Source: Candidatus Loosdrechtia aerotolerans (lineage in GTDB: Bacteria > Planctomycetota > Brocadiia > Brocadiales > Brocadiaceae). Taken from it: a DNA stretch of 48,432 nt. The position numbers and the translations under genes were made by a program. The stretch is taken from the NCBI GenBank assembly GCA_021646405.1, contig SOER01000023.1:1-48432 (forward strand), given 5' to 3'. The notes under the pieces were generated by a model. The model made no database searches and was not told the origin of the DNA. It was given only the letters and a program-made list of their open reading frames with translations. How positions within the stretch are numbered: the first letter of the stretch is position 1; every line of letters starts with the position of its first letter. Shown here piece after piece: positions 45,323-48,432 of the stretch.

Positions 45323-46270
45323 TTATGGAACGTATTTTGAAAAGATATAATCGTTATCTTTCATGGACGTATGACACATATAGCAGCCGGCAACGGGGTC
45401 ATCAATCTTTGATTGCAGCGACTCGCTGTCAAATCCATCAAAAATCCAACCTCCTGCTTCTGCTGCCGTTGAATCCTTTTTCATTGCAGCATACCAGATG
45501 ATATCCCCCTGAGAGATTACCCCATCCTCTTTCACCGGCTCATAGAATCCGACAATGACCTGGCTTCCATCCGGATACGTTCCGCTTGTTTTATTAGCCT
45601 GAAATCCGATATCATTAACATAAATCTGTTGAAACCCATACAGCGGACTCTCTTTATCCAGAATTACCTTGAAATTAGAATGCTGCCATGAACGGAAATC
45701 TACAGGAAAGGCAAAATCATTTGGTTCTGATTCCAATGATGCTTCATCCGGTGGATTAACTTCACCTGCAAACTCGGTAAAAACATACTCCCTGTTCTTT
45801 TTCGCCATATGACAATTGTAGCAACCACCAATAGGGTCACTTACGGTCGATGTGAATGTCTTACCATCAAAGCCATCGAAAATCCATCCACCAGTCCTTT
45901 CTGCTGTTGAGTCTTTTTTCATCACTGCATACCAGATAATGTCTCCCTGGGCAATATCATCCCCTTCCAGTATTGGTTCATAGAAACCAAGCAGTATGAT
46001 ACTCCCATCCGGATAGCCGCCGCCATTTTTATATGCCTCCAACCCCGTATCATTTACGAACACTTGTTGAAATCCATACAGAGGGCTTGTCTTATCCAGA
46101 ATAATTTTAGACGTTGCATGTGTCCAATTTTTATAATCTTTCGGGAATTCCAGTTGAGCAGCCTCTTTTACTGCAGGTTTAGTTTCCTCTGTAACGGTGT
46201 TTTTTGTTGTACATCCAATAAAACTACAGGTTAGAACAACAGCGAGAACACACAAGAATCTTTGCATCAT
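45323..46270 (-). CDS. Tandem-domain cytochrome P460-family di-heme lipoprotein
   Basis: The 315-residue protein has a lipobox (SFIGC, Cys near 20) and two P460-type domains of about 135 residues. Domain 1 reads FPKDYKNWTHATSKIILDKT ... YPDGSIILLGFYEPI ... IIWYAVMKKDS with heme motif CYNCH; domain 2 reads FPVDFRSWQHSNFKVILDKE ... YPDGSQVIVGFYEPV ... IIWYAAMKKDS with CYMCH. Either of two adjacent ATGs (46270, 46267) fits GGGAG upstream; the open frame runs to 46369 without a family counterpart. The two domains are close copies, from internal duplication, so the protein should carry two hemes. It is distinct in detail from the single-domain paralogues at 24488 and 27361. Confidence 0.87.
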   Translation of the reverse strand: MMQRFLCVLAVVLTCSFIGCTTKNTVTEETKPAVKEAAQLEFPKDYKNWTHATSKIILDKTSPLYGFQQVFVNDTGLEAYKNGGGYPDGSIILLGFYEPILEGDDIAQGDIIWYAVMKKDSTAERTGGWIFDGFDGKTFTSTVSDPIGGCYNCHMAKKNREYVFTEFAGEVNPPDEASLESEPNDFAFPVDFRSWQHSNFKVILDKESPLYGFQQIYVNDIGFQANKTSGTYPDGSQVIVGFYEPVKEDGVISQGDIIWYAAMKKDSTAAEAGGWIFDGFDSESLQSKIDDPVAGCYMCHTSMKDNDYIFSKYVP

Positions 46271-46370
46271 TGCTTCTCCCTTCTTTCTCACAAAATAGTT
46301 TCTTATAAATGCACACAATATTTCAAACGAGAATACAACCACCTTCCATCTACTCCGGGTATCCAGCACT

Positions 46371-46647
46371 ATCTTTATCCTTAATTTATTTCCTCCTTTG
46401 TAAAATTTTTCAGGATCTCAAAAACCGTGTACAGAGATTGTTCATAAGTACATAAGTTTACAACTATCTGTCATTCCGGGCCTGACCCACCATATTTTTC
46501 TGGTGTTTCAATACTTTGCAACACCTTCGTTTTTGGAAAAAACCTGAAAAGCTCCGTTAGGTGTGATATGTTAATTCGAGACCCATTGTGTTCCCAAATG
46601 GAATTTGGGAACACATAGACAAATAATCTGTGAACCATTAATAACTA
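46371..46647. other. Short spacer with a stable hairpin
   Basis: No gene is seen. Positions 46587-46615 form a hairpin with perfect 13-base arms (TGTGTTCCCAAAT / ATTTGGGAACACA) and a three-base loop. It lies after the stop of the reverse-strand repeat-protein gene and could end its transcript, although no T-tract follows in that direction. The TTCCCAAA/TTTGGGAA core recurs at 44981-45005. Confidence 0.65.
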
Positions 46648-48321
46648 TCAGTTTTTATTAGTAATATACTTAAGCCTTTTATTCTTTATATCATAATAAC
46701 TGATATGTATACTCCCTACTGAATCGACTGCCAGAGAAGTATACTTCCCTACACTTCCCTTACTATCAAGTGTCTTTAGCTCCCAGGAACCCAAACTCTT
46801 GACTGCATATTTGAGATCTTTTTTTGTGACATCAAAATAACTGATATGTACTCTACCCGATAAATCAATTGCTATAGAAGTATACGGACCTACATCACCA
46901 TTACTATCCACCGTCTCCGCCTCCCATGAACCGGTAGAGTATACCGCATATTTAAGATCTTTATTCTTATCATTATAGTAAGCGATATGAATCTTACCCG
47001 ATGAATCAGTGGTTATCGAAGTATATTTTCCCACACTTCCTTTTTTATCTACTTTTTTGCTCTTCCAAGAACCAGAGGCATTGGTTATATACTTAAGGTC
47101 CTTTCTGCTCTCATCATAATAACTGATACGCACATTATTTGACGAATCAACAGCAATTGAAGCAAATTTCCCTACTTTTTCGATGCTATCTATCGTTTCT
47201 TTTTTCCACGGACCGGAGAAACTTATAGCTGTAGCATATTTAAGATGCTTATTCGTTGCACCATAATAAACGATATGTATCCTGCCTGATAAATCGACTG
47301 CTATTCCAGAAAACCTTCCTACATCTCCCTTACTATCTACCGTCCTCTTTTCCCATGAACCGGAAGCATTGGTAGCATACTTGAGATTCTTTCTCTTGCT
47401 GTTATTATGGTAGTAGCTAATATGAGCTTTATCTGAGGAATCAAGCGCTATTGATGCATAATACCCTGCCTCTATTGATGAATCAACCGTCTCATAATTC
47501 CACGAATTGCCATCATAGTATGCATAGTAAAGATGATCGCCTCCATAAACAATATGAGGATAGTTATTACTGTCAATAGCCATTGCCCTCGGGTAAAAAT
47601 TTGAAATATCTCCGGAAGAATCTATCGTCTCCATATCCCATTGATCAGTGTCTTTCACATAAACAACTGTTATTGTATCTGTTCCTGTATTACCGGCTTT
47701 ATCCGTAGCTGTTACTGTAATCACATTATCCCCAGGTGATAATTTTATGTTAGAAATAGTCCAGTTTGTCGTTCCACTTGACGTTCCAACTCCACCGTTA
47801 TTATCACTCCATTCGATAGCACCTATGCCACTTGTGCTGTCTGATGCAGTACCTCCAAGGCTTATTGTACTATCTGAGGTTGTATAATCAGATTTATTCG
47901 TAGGTACAGTAATTTTTATAGTAGGTGAAGTTCTATCTAAAATAATAGTATCTTTTTCCCCTTCTGATACATTACCGGCCGCATCTTTATACCATACAAG
48001 TACTCTCCTCTTACCATCCTTCCTCTTTATTCTATACTTAACGTTAGCGTTGTAATTAGTAGTGGAGGATACAGATTCCCATACAGTATCAAAAGGAGAT
48101 GGTTGAGTAGAATTTTCAGAGCAATAATAACCCACTATTCCAACGTTATCTGTTGCGGAAAGACTTACAGTAACATTCTTGGAATTCGTATATGTATCGC
48201 CTCCGTTTATGCTTATTGAACCGACAGGTGGAATTGTGTCAAATACATCGCCTAGATTAATATCGACTCGTACTGGGATGCTGCTGTCATATGTAGATCC
48301 GTTACCTATAGTTAATAACAA
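46648..48321 (-). CDS. Ig-like / seven-repeat propeller-like surface protein, probably 5'-truncated
   Basis: The 557-residue frame starts with two Ig-like domains (IPPVGSISINGGDTYTNSKN, about 35-130, and SPTIKITVPTNKSDYTTSDS, about 130-225). Then follow seven repeats of about 43-48 residues with the pattern (D/E)-T-(V/I)-D-S...YxSIAxDSSxxxHISYYDxxxKDLKYA. Seven blades suggest a closed beta-propeller, but that is inference. The only start is a TTG at 48321 with no ribosome-binding site and no signal peptide, and a stop lies ten codons further upstream in frame (48349-48351). The N-terminus probably continued beyond and has been lost. Such proteins are normally exported and surface-attached. 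Confidence 0.75.
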   Translation of the reverse strand: MLLTIGNGSTYDSSIPVRVDINLGDVFDTIPPVGSISINGGDTYTNSKNVTVSLSATDNVGIVGYYCSENSTQPSPFDTVWESVSSTTNYNANVKYRIKRKDGKRRVLVWYKDAAGNVSEGEKDTIILDRTSPTIKITVPTNKSDYTTSDSTISLGGTASDSTSGIGAIEWSDNNGGVGTSSGTTNWTISNIKLSPGDNVITVTATDKAGNTGTDTITVVYVKDTDQWDMETIDSSGDISNFYPRAMAIDSNNYPHIVYGGDHLYYAYYDGNSWNYETVDSSIEAGYYASIALDSSDKAHISYYHNNSKRKNLKYATNASGSWEKRTVDSKGDVGRFSGIAVDLSGRIHIVYYGATNKHLKYATAISFSGPWKKETIDSIEKVGKFASIAVDSSNNVRISYYDESRKDLKYITNASGSWKSKKVDKKGSVGKYTSITTDSSGKIHIAYYNDKNKDLKYAVYSTGSWEAETVDSNGDVGPYTSIAIDLSGRVHISYFDVTKKDLKYAVKSLGSWELKTLDSKGSVGKYTSLAVDSVGSIHISYYDIKNKRLKYITNKN

Positions 48322-48396
48322 ATGAAACCGAACAGGAAATAAAATTGTTTAAAAGGATACTTCTGTACGTTATGAAAGTTTGTAAACAAGTTATAC

Positions 48397-48404
48397 GAGG
48401 AGGT
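48397..48404 (+). promoter_or_regulatory. Strong ribosome-binding site of a gene at the window edge
   Basis: GAGGAGGT lies five bases before ATG 48410 and supports a true gene start there. Confidence 0.75.
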
Positions 48405-48409
48405 ATCCT

Positions 48410-48432
48410 ATGCTTCAATTGGATCCGAAATG
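48410..48432 (+). CDS. Start of an unidentified gene, cut by the window end
   Basis: ATG 48410 follows GAGGAGGT and opens MLQLDPK before the window ends. Seven residues cannot be assigned to a family. Its position, just where the reverse-strand surface-protein gene loses its 5' end, makes the first gene of an inserted IS a reasonable guess. Confidence 0.55.

Overview
This 48.4 kb stretch looks like a chromosomal contig from an environmental Gram-negative-type bacterium. Lipoprotein signals, a Tat signal, a Wzm/Wzt-like glycan exporter and an Slp-type lipoprotein support that. Three cytochrome P460-family genes, long spacers packed with REP/MITE-like repeats and moderate, AT-leaning composition make an anammox-type planctomycete (Candidatus Brocadia or a relative) my best guess. 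That is inference from gene content and repeat style; there is no rRNA or other taxonomic marker here. I found no tRNA, rRNA or CRISPR array.

Layout. (1) 242-11030, plus strand: a surface-glycan locus. It has an ABC-2 permease and a Wzt-like ATPase, an 868-residue protein with two glycosyltransferase (GT2) modules, a GT2-methyltransferase fusion, a polysaccharide deacetylase, another GT2, and two almost identical tandem GT2 genes separated by what looks like an IS transposase remnant. (2) 11111-24385, plus: a secreted M1-like/M28/PDZ peptidase fusion, a complete iron/thiamine/polyamine-type ABC importer (binding lipoprotein, ATPase, fused double permease), an M32 carboxypeptidase, an NCS2-like permease, an MscS channel and an Slp-like lipoprotein. 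(3) 24488-27993: two P460-type c-heme lipoproteins flanking an AT-rich methyltransferase and an M48 membrane protease. (4) 28101-34901: housekeeping genes (truA, ridA, ispF, serS) with a dynamin-like GTPase, a zinc-ribbon/TPR protein and a Glu-rich repeat protein. (5) 35152-39262: a Tat-signal DUF362 protein and a large patatin-like lipase, bracketed by 40-bp inverted repeats. (6) 39879-43589: a two-component system, then a DUF4168 protein and a YHS metal-site protein. (7) 42706-45322: small genes among nested inverted-repeat elements. (8) 45323-48432, minus: a tandem-domain P460 lipoprotein and a seven-repeat Ig/propeller-like protein whose 5' end seems lost next to a possible IS that begins at the window edge.

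How the parts fit. The first nine genes plausibly synthesise, trim, terminate and export a cell-surface polysaccharide. A GT-methyltransferase fusion beside an ATPase with a Wzt-type C-terminal domain suggests a chain-capping and cap-recognition scheme. The P460 proteins are probably periplasmic heme proteins of nitrogen-oxide or hydroxylamine chemistry, or sensors of it. The most unusual DNA-level signal is the density of palindromic structure: a perfect 48-bp palindrome, a MITE-like unit between 12-bp direct repeats, and three nested inverted-repeat elements within about 2.5 kb, two of which share the same terminal motif around different interiors.
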